Shown: positions 8,100-15,914 of the stretch, piece after piece | How the letters are laid out: every line of letters begins with the position of its first letter | Position numbering within the stretch: position 1 is the first letter of the stretch | Assembly (NCBI GenBank): GCA_016793095.1 | Contig: JAEUJQ010000073.1 | Coordinates: 124,001-188,000, forward strand | Reading direction: 5' to 3' | Source: Myxococcaceae bacterium | GTDB taxonomy: Bacteria; Myxococcota; Myxococcia; Myxococcales; Myxococcaceae | DNA length: 64,000 bases | The notes under the pieces: generated by a model | Told to the model about the DNA's origin: nothing | Database searches by the model: none | The model's input: only the letters and a program-made list of their open reading frames with translations | Translations under genes and position numbers: made by a program

Positions 8100-9215
8100 G
8101 TGAAGAGCATCACCGAGGAGCTCATCGAGCGCGTCGTCGGGCGGGGCGACCCCGATGACGACCCGTCGGTGGCGTCGGTGCTCGCCGACCTCGCGCTCGA
8201 GGCGAATGACAAGCCGCTCGCTGCGTCGGCGCTCGACCGCGCGTGTGGGCTCTCTCCCCGCGATGCAGGGCTCTCGAGGCTTCGCGCGCAGGTGCTCGAC
8301 GAGCTGGCCGTCACCGAGCATGGCCTCGTGTTCCGGTACATCCCTGCCGGCAGCTTCCTGATGGGCAGCACCACCGGCGACGCAGACGAACGCCCCGTAC
8401 ACCTCGAGCGCGTGCCCGCCTTCTGGGTGACGGAGACGTGTGTCACCTGGGCCGACCACTGTCGCCTGATGGGGTGGGCGCCGCCGCCCGACGGCTCGCC
8501 GCCCGAAGAGGCCGAAGCGCCGTTTCCTCCGCAGATGCTCGAGAGCCGCGTGCGGCTCCAGTACTGCGAGACCGACACGCTCGAGGCGCGCGACTGGCAC
8601 GCGCACGCGGGCATGCCCGACTTCGGCGAGGTGCCCCGGGCGTCACCGGGCGCGCCCGACTACGGCGTGAAGCCGATGGTGGCGGTCGGCTGGCGAACCG
8701 CGGCCGCGCTGGGTGAGCGCCTCTCGACGGAGGCGGTGCAGGTCGGCCTGCCGACGGAGCGCGAGTGGGAGCGCGCCGCCCGCGGAGGTCTCATCGGCGC
8801 CCGCTACGCGTGGGGCAATGAGCCGCCCGACCCGTCGCGGTGTGACTTCGGCCACTTCGGCGACTTCGCCATTCGCGCGCCAAAGTCGCTGCCGCCCAAC
8901 GGCTACGGGCTCTACGGCCCGTGTGGCGGCGTCTCGGAGTGGACGTGCGACCCGTACGATGCGCTGGCCTTCCACCCGCGCCGGCCCCCGGCGTCGTTCA
9001 CCGACGCGAGCCCGCGGGTGCTGCGGGGCGGGTGCTTCACCGACGACGAAGAGGCCGTCACCGTCAGCTTCCGCATGGCCCTCACCGACGAGCAGGGCGC
9101 CGGCAGTCCCACCGTCGGCTTCCGCCTGGTGCGTCGAGTCCCGCCGGTGCCGGCGCTCGCCGCGAGAGGGCCGAGCGCCAGGCCGCCCGTGGCGAGTGGA
9201 CGCCGGCGCCGGTGA
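8100..9215 (+). CDS. SUMF1/formylglycine-generating-enzyme-like domain protein
   Basis: 371 residues from GTG 8100, chosen because GAGG lies immediately upstream and the gene then starts 7 bases after the previous stop. Residues ~1-75 form a helical front part. The FGE-sulfatase fold follows: FRYIPAGSFLMGS, ERPVHLERVPAFWVTE, GLPTEREWERAARGG, YAWGNEPP, NGYGLYGPCGGVSEWT, RVLRGGCF and terminal GFRLVRR. The paired copper-binding cysteines of true formylglycine-generating enzymes are not present near the C-terminus; a single Cys stands in RGGCF. It may therefore be a SUMF1-fold protein of other function (EgtB/OvoA-like oxidase, or a carbohydrate-binding version). Same operon as the radical SAM gene. 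Confidence 0.82.
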   Translation: MKSITEELIERVVGRGDPDDDPSVASVLADLALEANDKPLAASALDRACGLSPRDAGLSRLRAQVLDELAVTEHGLVFRYIPAGSFLMGSTTGDADERPVHLERVPAFWVTETCVTWADHCRLMGWAPPPDGSPPEEAEAPFPPQMLESRVRLQYCETDTLEARDWHAHAGMPDFGEVPRASPGAPDYGVKPMVAVGWRTAAALGERLSTEAVQVGLPTEREWERAARGGLIGARYAWGNEPPDPSRCDFGHFGDFAIRAPKSLPPNGYGLYGPCGGVSEWTCDPYDALAFHPRRPPASFTDASPRVLRGGCFTDDEEAVTVSFRMALTDEQGAGSPTVGFRLVRRVPPVPALAARGPSARPPVASGRRRR

Positions 9216-9395
9216 AGGCGCTCCTGGCCAGCTTCACGCTCGTTCGGTGCGCCCCAGCTCGTCGCCTCGAGCCGGCGGCCGAACCTCGATGCGTGGCTGA
9301 TCGTCGTTCCCGCTGAGGCCGTGGAGCTGAGCTCGTGCAGGGGGATGTTGCGCGCGCCGATGAGGTGGATCGAGTCACCGGCGCTCCTCGGCAGA

Positions 9396-9413
9396 GGCTC
9401 CCCGGGGGGAGCC
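9396..9413. terminator. GC-rich palindrome between convergent genes, possible terminator
   Basis: GGCTCCCC, two Gs, then GGGGAGCC form a perfect 8-bp stem in the 260-base gap between the SUMF1-like gene and the Hint lipoprotein, which point at each other. No T-run follows on either strand, so this is at best an imperfect bidirectional terminator. The rest of the gap (9216-9475) shows no gene. Confidence 0.35.
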
Positions 9414-9475
9414 GAGACACCCCATCGGCGTGCGGGCGAGGCCTCCACGTTGCCGGACGGGTGCCGGGCGCGCCC

Positions 9476-10153
9476 TCAAGGCCCACCGTCTGCGCCGCCG
9501 TCGCGTGTCCCGGCGTCACGCACAGCGACGCAGCGTTCACAGGTGACCGAGGGAGAGCGGTTCGCATCGCAGACCCACTCACCGACTCCGCCATCGCCGC
9601 AGCTGCACGGCGGGCCCGGGGTCGCATACATCGGCACGCGTTCGCCCGTCGGCGCGGTGCACGAGGGCGGCTGTTTGTTGTGCACCAGCACCCCCTCGGC
9701 GACGAAGGTGTGCCACTCATGGGCGACGGTGAGATCGAACACCTCGTCGAGCCGCGAGAAGGCCTCCGAGGCCTCGACCCGAACGATGCTGGCTCCCGAG
9801 TCGGAGATCTCGAGCAGGTGACTGCGGCGCCCGAGCAGCCAGTCGCCGGCGGGAAAGAACCCGCGCGCGCGCGGATCGTAGAGCGGGTGGTCCGAGGTCA
9901 CCGAGAGCGCCCGGCCCGAGAAGCGGAGCGTTCCGCACTCCCTGGTGCTCTGCTTCACCGCCTCGAGCCGCCCCACCGCGGTGAGCCCTGTCTCAGGGTC
10001 GGCCACGATGAGCTCGTCACCCACCTCGAGCTCCTCGATGGGACGATGGCCGGCGGGCGTCTTCACCCGCGAGCCCCGAGCGACACAGAAGGGGAAGGGC
10101 CCACACGCCGCCAGCGACGACGCCACCCCCAGGCCTGCGAACAGCTTCTTCAT
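9476..10153 (-). CDS. Lipoprotein containing a Hint (hedgehog/intein) self-splicing domain
   Basis: 225 residues, GGGAGG upstream of ATG. The lipobox LAAC places the lipidated Cys at 17. Only five residues later a Hint domain begins at Cys23: CVARGSRVKTPAG, then IEELEVGDELIV; block B is VTSDHPLY (T86, H89) and the end is VFDLTV...VLVHNK with His158-Asn159. All residues needed for N-S shift and Asn cyclisation seem present, so autoproteolysis could release the C-terminal part. After the Hint, ~65 residues are Cys-rich (PPCSCGDGG, VTCERC) and end in a DGG tail. Similar Hint modules occur in secreted polymorphic toxins, but there is no toxin domain here. Convergent with the radical SAM operon. 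Confidence 0.82.
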   Translation of the reverse strand: MKKLFAGLGVASSLAACGPFPFCVARGSRVKTPAGHRPIEELEVGDELIVADPETGLTAVGRLEAVKQSTRECGTLRFSGRALSVTSDHPLYDPRARGFFPAGDWLLGRRSHLLEISDSGASIVRVEASEAFSRLDEVFDLTVAHEWHTFVAEGVLVHNKQPPSCTAPTGERVPMYATPGPPCSCGDGGVGEWVCDANRSPSVTCERCVAVRDAGTRDGGADGGP

Positions 10154-10174
10154 GTGCGACCTCCCGACGGTGGT

Positions 10175-11077
10175 TCAGCCGATCGACTGGGCGCGCGCGA
10201 GCGCGTACCGCACCATCTCGCTCGCCACGTCCTGCTTCGTCGTGCGCTCGAGGCCTTCGAAGCCGGGCGACGAGTTGAGCTCCATGACGCAGGGGCCGTC
10301 ACGGCCCTCGAGCATGTCGACGCCGCAGATCTCCAGCCCCACCGTCTTCGCGGCCTTCACGGCGGTCTCGCGGAAGGTGGCGTCGAGCTCGACCGGGCTG
10401 CCCTCGCCGCCGCGGTGCAGGTTGCTCCGGAACTCGCCGGCCCGGGCCTGCCGCCGCATCGCGCCCACCACGCGCTCGCCCACCACGAGCGCGCGCACGT
10501 CGCGGCCGCTCGACTCGGCGACGAACTCCTGCAGGCAGATGTCCTGGCCGAGCGAGGTGAAGGTGTCGACGATGGTGCGGGCCTCGTTCATCGTCGTGGC
10601 CAGCATCACGCCGACGCCCTGAGTGCCGCGGAGCAGCTTGATGATGCAGGGCAGCCCGCCCACCGCGTCCACGAGCCGCACGATGTGGGTCGTGTCGTGC
10701 GCCATCACGGTGCGGGGAATCCGAACACCTCCAGCGCTGAGCAGCTGCAGGCAGCGCACCTTGTCGCGGCTGCGCGCGATGGCGTGCGCCTGGTTGATGA
10801 CGGGCACGCCCATGGTGGCGAGGTGGTTGACCACCTGCATGCCGTAGTTGGTGATGCTCGTGCCGATGCGGGGGATGGCGACGGACAGGCCCTCGACCGC
10901 GACGCCCCGGTACAGGAGCTTCGAGCCGCCGCCTCCGACCACCATGGTGCACCGCAACGTGTCCATCACGATGGGGCTCGCCCCCAGGGCCGTGGCGGCC
11001 TCGACCAGGCGCGTCGTCGAGTAGAGCGAGCGCTGCCGGGAGAGGATGCACAGCCGCTGGTGGCGCACCCGCGTCAC
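10175..11077 (-). CDS. rimK: RimK-family ATP-grasp ligase (glutamate ligase type)
   Basis: 300 residues from GTG 11077, the same length as E. coli RimK. The start overlaps the stop of the upstream amidohydrolase (GTGA), so they are translationally coupled. ATP-grasp features are readable: NQAHAIARSRDKVRCLQLL, then PCIIKLLRGTQGVGVML (nucleotide-binding Lys and Gly loop), QEFV, ALVVGERVVGAMRR, RSNLHRGG, and the Mg-binding CGVDMLEGRDGPCVMELN. RimK adds glutamates to the C-terminus of ribosomal protein S6; related ligases act on cofactors or small peptides, so the exact acceptor is not certain. It shares a transcript with a lipoprotein amidohydrolase, an unusual pairing. Confidence 0.87.
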   Translation of the reverse strand: MTRVRHQRLCILSRQRSLYSTTRLVEAATALGASPIVMDTLRCTMVVGGGGSKLLYRGVAVEGLSVAIPRIGTSITNYGMQVVNHLATMGVPVINQAHAIARSRDKVRCLQLLSAGGVRIPRTVMAHDTTHIVRLVDAVGGLPCIIKLLRGTQGVGVMLATTMNEARTIVDTFTSLGQDICLQEFVAESSGRDVRALVVGERVVGAMRRQARAGEFRSNLHRGGEGSPVELDATFRETAVKAAKTVGLEICGVDMLEGRDGPCVMELNSSPGFEGLERTTKQDVASEMVRYALARAQSIG

Positions 11078-12471
11078 GGCACCCTCTCGACGAGCCGCCC
11101 ACCCTGCATGACGTGCGCGATGCGCGAGGTGGCGGTGATGTCGGCCAGCGGATCGCCGTCGACGAGCACGAGGTCGGCCCGCTTGCCCGGCTCGATGGTG
11201 CCGAAGTCGGCGTTCGGGCCCGCGATGAAGCGCGCCGGGAGCACGGTCGCTCCGCGCAGCACGTCCGCGTTGGGGACGCCGGCCTCGGACAGGAGCCGCA
11301 GCTCGTCGAGGTACGCGCCGCCCGCCAGGCAGCCGATGGAGCCCGACGCGTCGCTGCCCACCAGCAACGGCACGCCGGCGTCGTACAGCGTCTTCACCGC
11401 GGCGATCCGGTCGGCCCGGTCGGCCTTCAACTTCGCGAGCCACTCGAGCAGCTGCGGGTCCAGCGTCTTGCCGGCGCTCCCGGCCGGCGAGAACGGCTCG
11501 AGGAAGTCGGCCGGGTAGAGCCACTTCTCGGCGTCGGTCGGCGCGAAGCGGCGCTCGTAGAGCTGCTCGGCGCGGTCGAACACCACCAGCGTGGGCGCCA
11601 CCACGACGCCAGCCTGCTTGAGCTCGAGGGCCTCGGCAGCCGTGAGCGCGCCAAGGTGAATGCCGTGCATCAGCGCGTCCACGCCGGCGCGCACCGCCCG
11701 CAGCGCGTGCACCGCGGTGTCGGTGTGCGCGACCGCCTTCACGCCGCGCTCGTGGGCCCGCGTCGCCGTCGCCTTCACGAGCTCTGGCGGCATCGTCTGG
11801 GCGTTGAGCGGCACGCTCGCGATGGCCAGCTTGATGTGGTGCGCGCCGTTGTGGAGCCGCCAGTCCACCGCCGCGACCGCCTCGAGCGGCTCGGACACCG
11901 GGCCCGAGAAGCGCTTGTCGGCGACCGTGTTCGCCGGCCACGGGAAGAGGATGTTCACCATCGACGTCGGGTAGCCGTCGCGAAGGGAGACGATCTGCCC
12001 CGAGTACCAGAAGCGCGGGCCCAGGTACGACGGCTCGGCCTGCGACTTCCACAACGCCTTGAGGCGCTCGAGCTCGCCGCCCACGTCCATCGCGCTGGTG
12101 ACGCCCGAGGCGAGCAGCGCCCGCAGGTTGTGGGGCTCGTCGGGCCAGGCCACCTTCCACGGCGGCGCCGGGCTGCCGGTGAGGTGCACGTGGAAGTCGA
12201 CGTAGCCGGGCACCAGCGTCTTGCCGGCGCCCTCGATGACGCGCGCGCCGGTGAGGTCCGTGCCCGTCGGCGCGATGGAGACGATCTTCCCGTTCTCGAC
12301 CCGCACGTCCTGGTGGTCGACCGCGCTGGTGTCCACGGCGGAGAAGACGCGCACGTCTCGGAAGACGGTGACAGTGGGGCTCGACGCCTCACGACGGATC
12401 AGCTCCGGGTAGCGGTAGGACGCAGGGCAACCGGTCAGCAGCAGCGCGAGGGCGAGGCGAGTCAGACGCAT
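11074..12471 (-). CDS. Amidohydrolase-family lipoprotein (imidazolonepropionase-like)
   Basis: 465 residues from ATG 12471; this start gives a signal peptide with lipobox LLTGC, so the enzyme should be membrane-anchored in the periplasm. The amidohydrolase fold is clear: GKTLVPGYVDFHVHL supplies the HXH metal pair, GVKAVAHTD and ALMHGIHLG supply later histidines, PLLVGSDASG gives the conserved Asp, and the tail GTIEPGKRADLVLVDGDPL is the usual C-terminal strand. This group includes Xaa-Pro dipeptidases and other lipoprotein amidohydrolases acting on cyclic amides or dipeptides; the substrate cannot be read from sequence. First gene of a two-gene operon with the RimK-like ligase. Confidence 0.88.
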   Translation of the reverse strand: MRLTRLALALLLTGCPASYRYPELIRREASSPTVTVFRDVRVFSAVDTSAVDHQDVRVENGKIVSIAPTGTDLTGARVIEGAGKTLVPGYVDFHVHLTGSPAPPWKVAWPDEPHNLRALLASGVTSAMDVGGELERLKALWKSQAEPSYLGPRFWYSGQIVSLRDGYPTSMVNILFPWPANTVADKRFSGPVSEPLEAVAAVDWRLHNGAHHIKLAIASVPLNAQTMPPELVKATATRAHERGVKAVAHTDTAVHALRAVRAGVDALMHGIHLGALTAAEALELKQAGVVVAPTLVVFDRAEQLYERRFAPTDAEKWLYPADFLEPFSPAGSAGKTLDPQLLEWLAKLKADRADRIAAVKTLYDAGVPLLVGSDASGSIGCLAGGAYLDELRLLSEAGVPNADVLRGATVLPARFIAGPNADFGTIEPGKRADLVLVDGDPLADITATSRIAHVMQGGRLVERVP

Positions 12472-12586
12472 GGAAGCGGAACCGTAGCGACAGTCGAAGT
12501 CAGTGACGATCGCCAACCTCAGCGACACCTGACAGCAGCGCTGCACGCCGCGTCGAGAGCACGAAAAATGTTTTGCCTCCCCTGAT

Positions 12587-12606
12587 GCGTGACCAATCGG
12601 TCACGC
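12587..12606. promoter_or_regulatory. Perfect palindrome, TetR-like operator candidate
   Basis: GCGTGACC and GGTCACGC are perfect 8-bp arms around AATC. The site is 43 bases upstream of the GTG of the ketosynthase-like gene. Its TGACC-N4-GGTCA core has the shape of operators bound by TetR-family repressors of lipid metabolism. No tetR gene is in the window, so the binder is inferred. Confidence 0.5.
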
Positions 12607-12649
12607 GGTAGGAAGCGCCGCCTAGCGCTGGATCAAGGGAGGACACCCC

Positions 12650-13648
12650 GTGCTGTACCTGCACGCCATTGGACACTTCCACCCCGAGAACGTGGTGACG
12701 AACGCGTTCCTCGAGAGCCTCGACATCGGCACGAACGAGGCGTGGATCATGGAGCGCGTCGGGATCCGCTCCCGGCACACGGTGCTGCCGCTCGACTACA
12801 TCCGGCAGACGAAGAACCAGAACCCGCGCGACGCCATCGCGGCGGCGACGATGACGAACGCGCAGACGGGCGCGAAGGCGGGCCGGGTCGCGCTCGAGCG
12901 AGCGAAGCTCGAGGTGAAGGACATCGGCATGGTGCTCGCGGGCAGCTGCAGCCCCGACGAGTGCATCCCGGCCGAGGCGAACCGGGTGGCCGAGGTGCTG
13001 GGCGTCGACGGCCCGTCGCTCGACATCGCGAGCGCCTGCTCGAGCTTCTGCAGCCAGCTCTACTTCCTCGAGGCGATGCGCCCCGAGAAGCTGCCCGACT
13101 TCATCATGCTGGTGAACCCGGAGAACTCCACGCGCGTGGTGGACTACACGGACCGCTCGAGCTGCGTGCTGTGGGGCGACTGCTCCACCGCCGCCATCGT
13201 GTCGCCGCGCGTGCCGGGCCCGTGGAAGGTGACGTCGACGTACCTGAAGGGTGAGCCTGGCGGCGCCGACAAGGTGAAGGTGCCGCGCTTCGGTCACTTC
13301 ACGCAGCAGGGCGCCGAGGTGCAGAAGTTCGCGGTGAAGCGCGCGGGTGAGGTGTACGAGGCGCTGCGCGGCGAGTGGCTCAAGGGCGGTCCGGAACGCA
13401 GCGTGAACGACCTCACCTTCATCGGCCACCAGGCGAACCTGCGCATGCTCGAGGCGGTGGCCCGGCGCTGCGAGGTGCCCTCGGGCCGGCACCTGTACAA
13501 CGTCGACGTACGCGGGAACGTGGGCGCGTCGGGTGCCCCGAGCGTCTTCTCGCAGCACTGGGGCAGCGAGGCGCTCGGTCAGGCCATCGCGCTCTGCGTG
13601 GTCGGCTCCGGCCTCACGTGGGCCGGGGCCCTCTTCGAGCGCGCCTGA
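12650..13648 (+). CDS. 3-oxoacyl-ACP synthase III (FabH-like) family protein
   Basis: 332 residues from GTG 12650, preceded by AAGGGAGG at 12636-12643. The thiolase-fold triad is complete: Cys130 in DIASACSS, His260 in GHQANLR and Asn290 in [10 protein letters not shown]. These are the FabH/KAS III signatures, so it should perform decarboxylating or non-decarboxylating Claisen condensation of acyl-CoA/ACP substrates in the cytoplasm. It stands alone, without other fatty-acid genes next to it, and a perfect palindrome lies in its promoter region, so it may be a specialised, regulated enzyme (secondary metabolite or hydrocarbon synthesis) rather than the housekeeping fabH. It begins with a typical strand, [13 protein letters not shown]. 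Confidence 0.88.
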   Translation: MLYLHAIGHFHPENVVTNAFLESLDIGTNEAWIMERVGIRSRHTVLPLDYIRQTKNQNPRDAIAAATMTNAQTGAKAGRVALERAKLEVKDIGMVLAGSCSPDECIPAEANRVAEVLGVDGPSLDIASACSSFCSQLYFLEAMRPEKLPDFIMLVNPENSTRVVDYTDRSSCVLWGDCSTAAIVSPRVPGPWKVTSTYLKGEPGGADKVKVPRFGHFTQQGAEVQKFAVKRAGEVYEALRGEWLKGGPERSVNDLTFIGHQANLRMLEAVARRCEVPSGRHLYNVDVRGNVGASGAPSVFSQHWGSEALGQAIALCVVGSGLTWAGALFERA

Positions 13649-13752
13649 CTTCTTCAAGCCAATCAACCACTTCGCCCACCGTTCGTTCGGGCGAAACCGG
13701 ACGGCCTCCGGTGGCGTATGCCTCGGGTCCCCGCCACATGGAGCCCGTCACC

Positions 13753-14841
13753 ATGAGTCGTCTCGTCTTCCTCGTCGCAGGCGTCGTCCTCGCGGTCGCC
13801 GCTGTTGCCTGGGCCCAGGCCGCGAAGACGAAGCGCGCTGACGCGGCGTCGGCCCCCTCAACCCCCGCACCGGAGTTGCCCGTGAAGACCTGGGTGAAGC
13901 CCTCGAAGGACGAGCTGAAGAAGAAGCTGACCGCCGAGCAGTTCAAGGTGACGTGCGAGGCGGCTACGGAGCCCCCGTTCCGCAACGCGTACTGGGACAA
14001 CCACGAGCCCGGCATCTACGTCGACGTCACCACCGGCGAGCCGCTCTTCAGCTCGACGGACAAGTTCGACTCCGGCTCGGGCTGGCCGAGCTTCACGAAG
14101 CCCATCCAGAAGCAGGTCGTCACCGAGCACAAGGACATCACCTTCGGCATGGTGCGCGTCGAGGTGCGCTCGAAGTCCGGCGACGCGCACCTGGGGCACG
14201 TGTTCGACGACGGCCCGGCCGACCAGGGCGGCCTGCGCTACTGCATCAACTCGGCGTCGCTGCGCTTCATCCCCGTCGCGAAGCTCGAGGTCGAGGGTTA
14301 CGGCGAGTACCTCAAGCTGTTCCAGCCGGCGGGCACTGCGAAGGGGCCGGCGAAGACCGAGACGGCGTACCTCGCGGGCGGGTGCTTCTGGGGCATGGAG
14401 GACCTGCTGCGGAAGATCCCCGGCGTGGTGGAGACCGAGGTCGGCTACACCGGCGGGCACCTCGACAACCCGAAGTACGACGACACGCACGACTCGAAGT
14501 CGGGGCACGCGGAGTCGGTGAAGGTGGTGTTCGACCCGGCGGTGATCTCGTACGCCGACCTGCTCGAGAAGTGGTTCTTCAAGATGCACGACCCGACGAC
14601 GCCCAACCGCCAGGGCAACGACGTGGGCACGCAGTACCGCTCGGCGCTGTTCCCCGTCGATGACGCGCAGAAGAAGACCGCCGACGCCGTCATCGCGAAG
14701 GTGAACGCGTCGGGGAAGTGGAAGAAGCCCGTGGCGACCACCGTCGAGCCCTTCAAGAAGTGGTGGAAGGGCGAGGAGTACCACCAGGACTACCTGGTGA
14801 AGAACCCGGGCGGGTACACCTGCCACTTCATGCGTGACTGA
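13753..14841 (+). CDS. msrAB: Periplasmic MsrB-MsrA fusion, methionine sulfoxide reductase
   Basis: 362 residues from ATG 13753 (ATG 13738 is possible, adding five). A signal peptide covers about residues 1-22 (ending WAQA), so it repairs oxidised proteins outside the cytoplasm. MsrB comes first: [31 protein letters not shown] and [11 protein letters not shown] with the catalytic Cys. The zinc-binding CXXC pairs of many MsrB proteins are missing. MsrA follows: [13 protein letters not shown] with its catalytic Cys, [34 protein letters not shown]. The B-then-A order is the reverse of the commonest fusion. It would reduce both R- and S-sulfoxides; its electron donor is not encoded nearby. Confidence 0.92.
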   Translation: MSRLVFLVAGVVLAVAAVAWAQAAKTKRADAASAPSTPAPELPVKTWVKPSKDELKKKLTAEQFKVTCEAATEPPFRNAYWDNHEPGIYVDVTTGEPLFSSTDKFDSGSGWPSFTKPIQKQVVTEHKDITFGMVRVEVRSKSGDAHLGHVFDDGPADQGGLRYCINSASLRFIPVAKLEVEGYGEYLKLFQPAGTAKGPAKTETAYLAGGCFWGMEDLLRKIPGVVETEVGYTGGHLDNPKYDDTHDSKSGHAESVKVVFDPAVISYADLLEKWFFKMHDPTTPNRQGNDVGTQYRSALFPVDDAQKKTADAVIAKVNASGKWKKPVATTVEPFKKWWKGEEYHQDYLVKNPGGYTCHFMRD

Positions 14842-14942
14842 GGTGAGGCGCTCGCGCGCAGCGGCGGGCGTGCCACCAGCGAAACCGCGGAGCCGAGCGC
14901 GGACGTCTCAGGCTCGGGTTCGAGCATTGACGCGCTCCACCG

Positions 14943-15683
14943 TCACCGCACCGCGAAGGGCAGCGTCAGCGTCGCGACGTCCTGGCTCGTGGCGGCGTCG
15001 TGCAGGGTCGCCTGAAGCTGCACGGCGGCCTCGCGGCGCACGTTCTGGAAGTAGAGGTGCCCCGTCACCCGGCCGCCGTCGTCGAGCGCGCCTTCGGGCA
15101 GCGCGCGCTCCAGCATGTCGGCGGTGGGCAGCCTGACCGGCCACGCCGCCTGCCAGCGCGCGTAGTAGCCCGCGTTGAGCGCCCACAGCCCGGCCCACAG
15201 CGGCACCCCGACGTAGAAGTGCGCGTACGGCGGCGCCACGTGGAAGCGGTGGTGGTGGATGCGGACCTTGACGGGCGGCGGCGGAGGCGGGTGGCGGATG
15301 ACGGGTGTCGCCGGGTGGTAATCGACGAAGACGATGTCACTGGCGGGCTGCGCGCGCTCGCTGACACCGGCCGCAAGCCCGAACGGCGGGAGCGCCGCGT
15401 ACCGAACCCCCGTCGCGCCGACGAGCGTGAAGTCCTGGTATGCGAGACGAATGGGGCGACCGCTCGAGTTCTCGACCGTCACCAGCACCGGCGTGACGTA
15501 GTCCGGCAGGTTGACCGGGTCTCCAGACCACTGGAACTCGGCCCAGAGCTTGACGCCCGCCGCCTCGGCGAAGGCCACCTGCCGCGAGCCTTCACGAACG
15601 ACGGAGCCGGTCGGGACGAGCACCGTCTCGACGCAGGCGGTGAGGAACGGCAACAGCACGCAGAGCCGGAGCAAGCGGAGCAT
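14943..15683 (-). CDS. Lipoprotein of unknown function
   Basis: 246 residues from ATG 15683, with GGAGG just upstream. The lipobox is FLTAC, so the product is an exported lipoprotein. A central beta-rich part (LPDYVTPVLVTVENSSG) resembles an immunoglobulin-like or late-embryogenesis-type domain. It is followed by a run of prolines then VKVRIHHHRFHV and a hydrophobic Tyr/Trp/Ala segment (VGVPLWAGLWALNAGYYARW) that could insert in a membrane. The last 60 residues are again beta-rich. No known family is recognised. It is convergent with the msrAB fusion; the 231 bases upstream to the next gene show nothing coding. Confidence 0.7.
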   Translation of the reverse strand: MLRLLRLCVLLPFLTACVETVLVPTGSVVREGSRQVAFAEAAGVKLWAEFQWSGDPVNLPDYVTPVLVTVENSSGRPIRLAYQDFTLVGATGVRYAALPPFGLAAGVSERAQPASDIVFVDYHPATPVIRHPPPPPPVKVRIHHHRFHVAPPYAHFYVGVPLWAGLWALNAGYYARWQAAWPVRLPTADMLERALPEGALDDGGRVTGHLYFQNVRREAAVQLQATLHDAATSQDVATLTLPFAVR

Positions 15684-15914
15684 GGCGAACCTCCAGTCTG
15701 CAGGAGAGCCATGAATACGCCGTGCCACCCTGCGAATCCGCGCCTCGCGGGTCACAGGGGCCTGCACGGTTTGCGCAAGCTCGGCCTGTCCGGTGCATTC
15801 CTGCCCCGCCCACGCGCGAGTCGCCGGGTTTCGAATCGACCCGCTGCACGCCACACGCGCGCTGCACCTGACGCGGCGAAGCCCCACCGGCGGCGGCACG
15901 ACGCGTGCGCCAGG

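Noticed and set aside
9335-11518. 727-residue plus-strand frame over the Hint and rimK genes
   Set aside because: Antisense to two motif-rich genes; His/Arg/Leu-rich junk composition.
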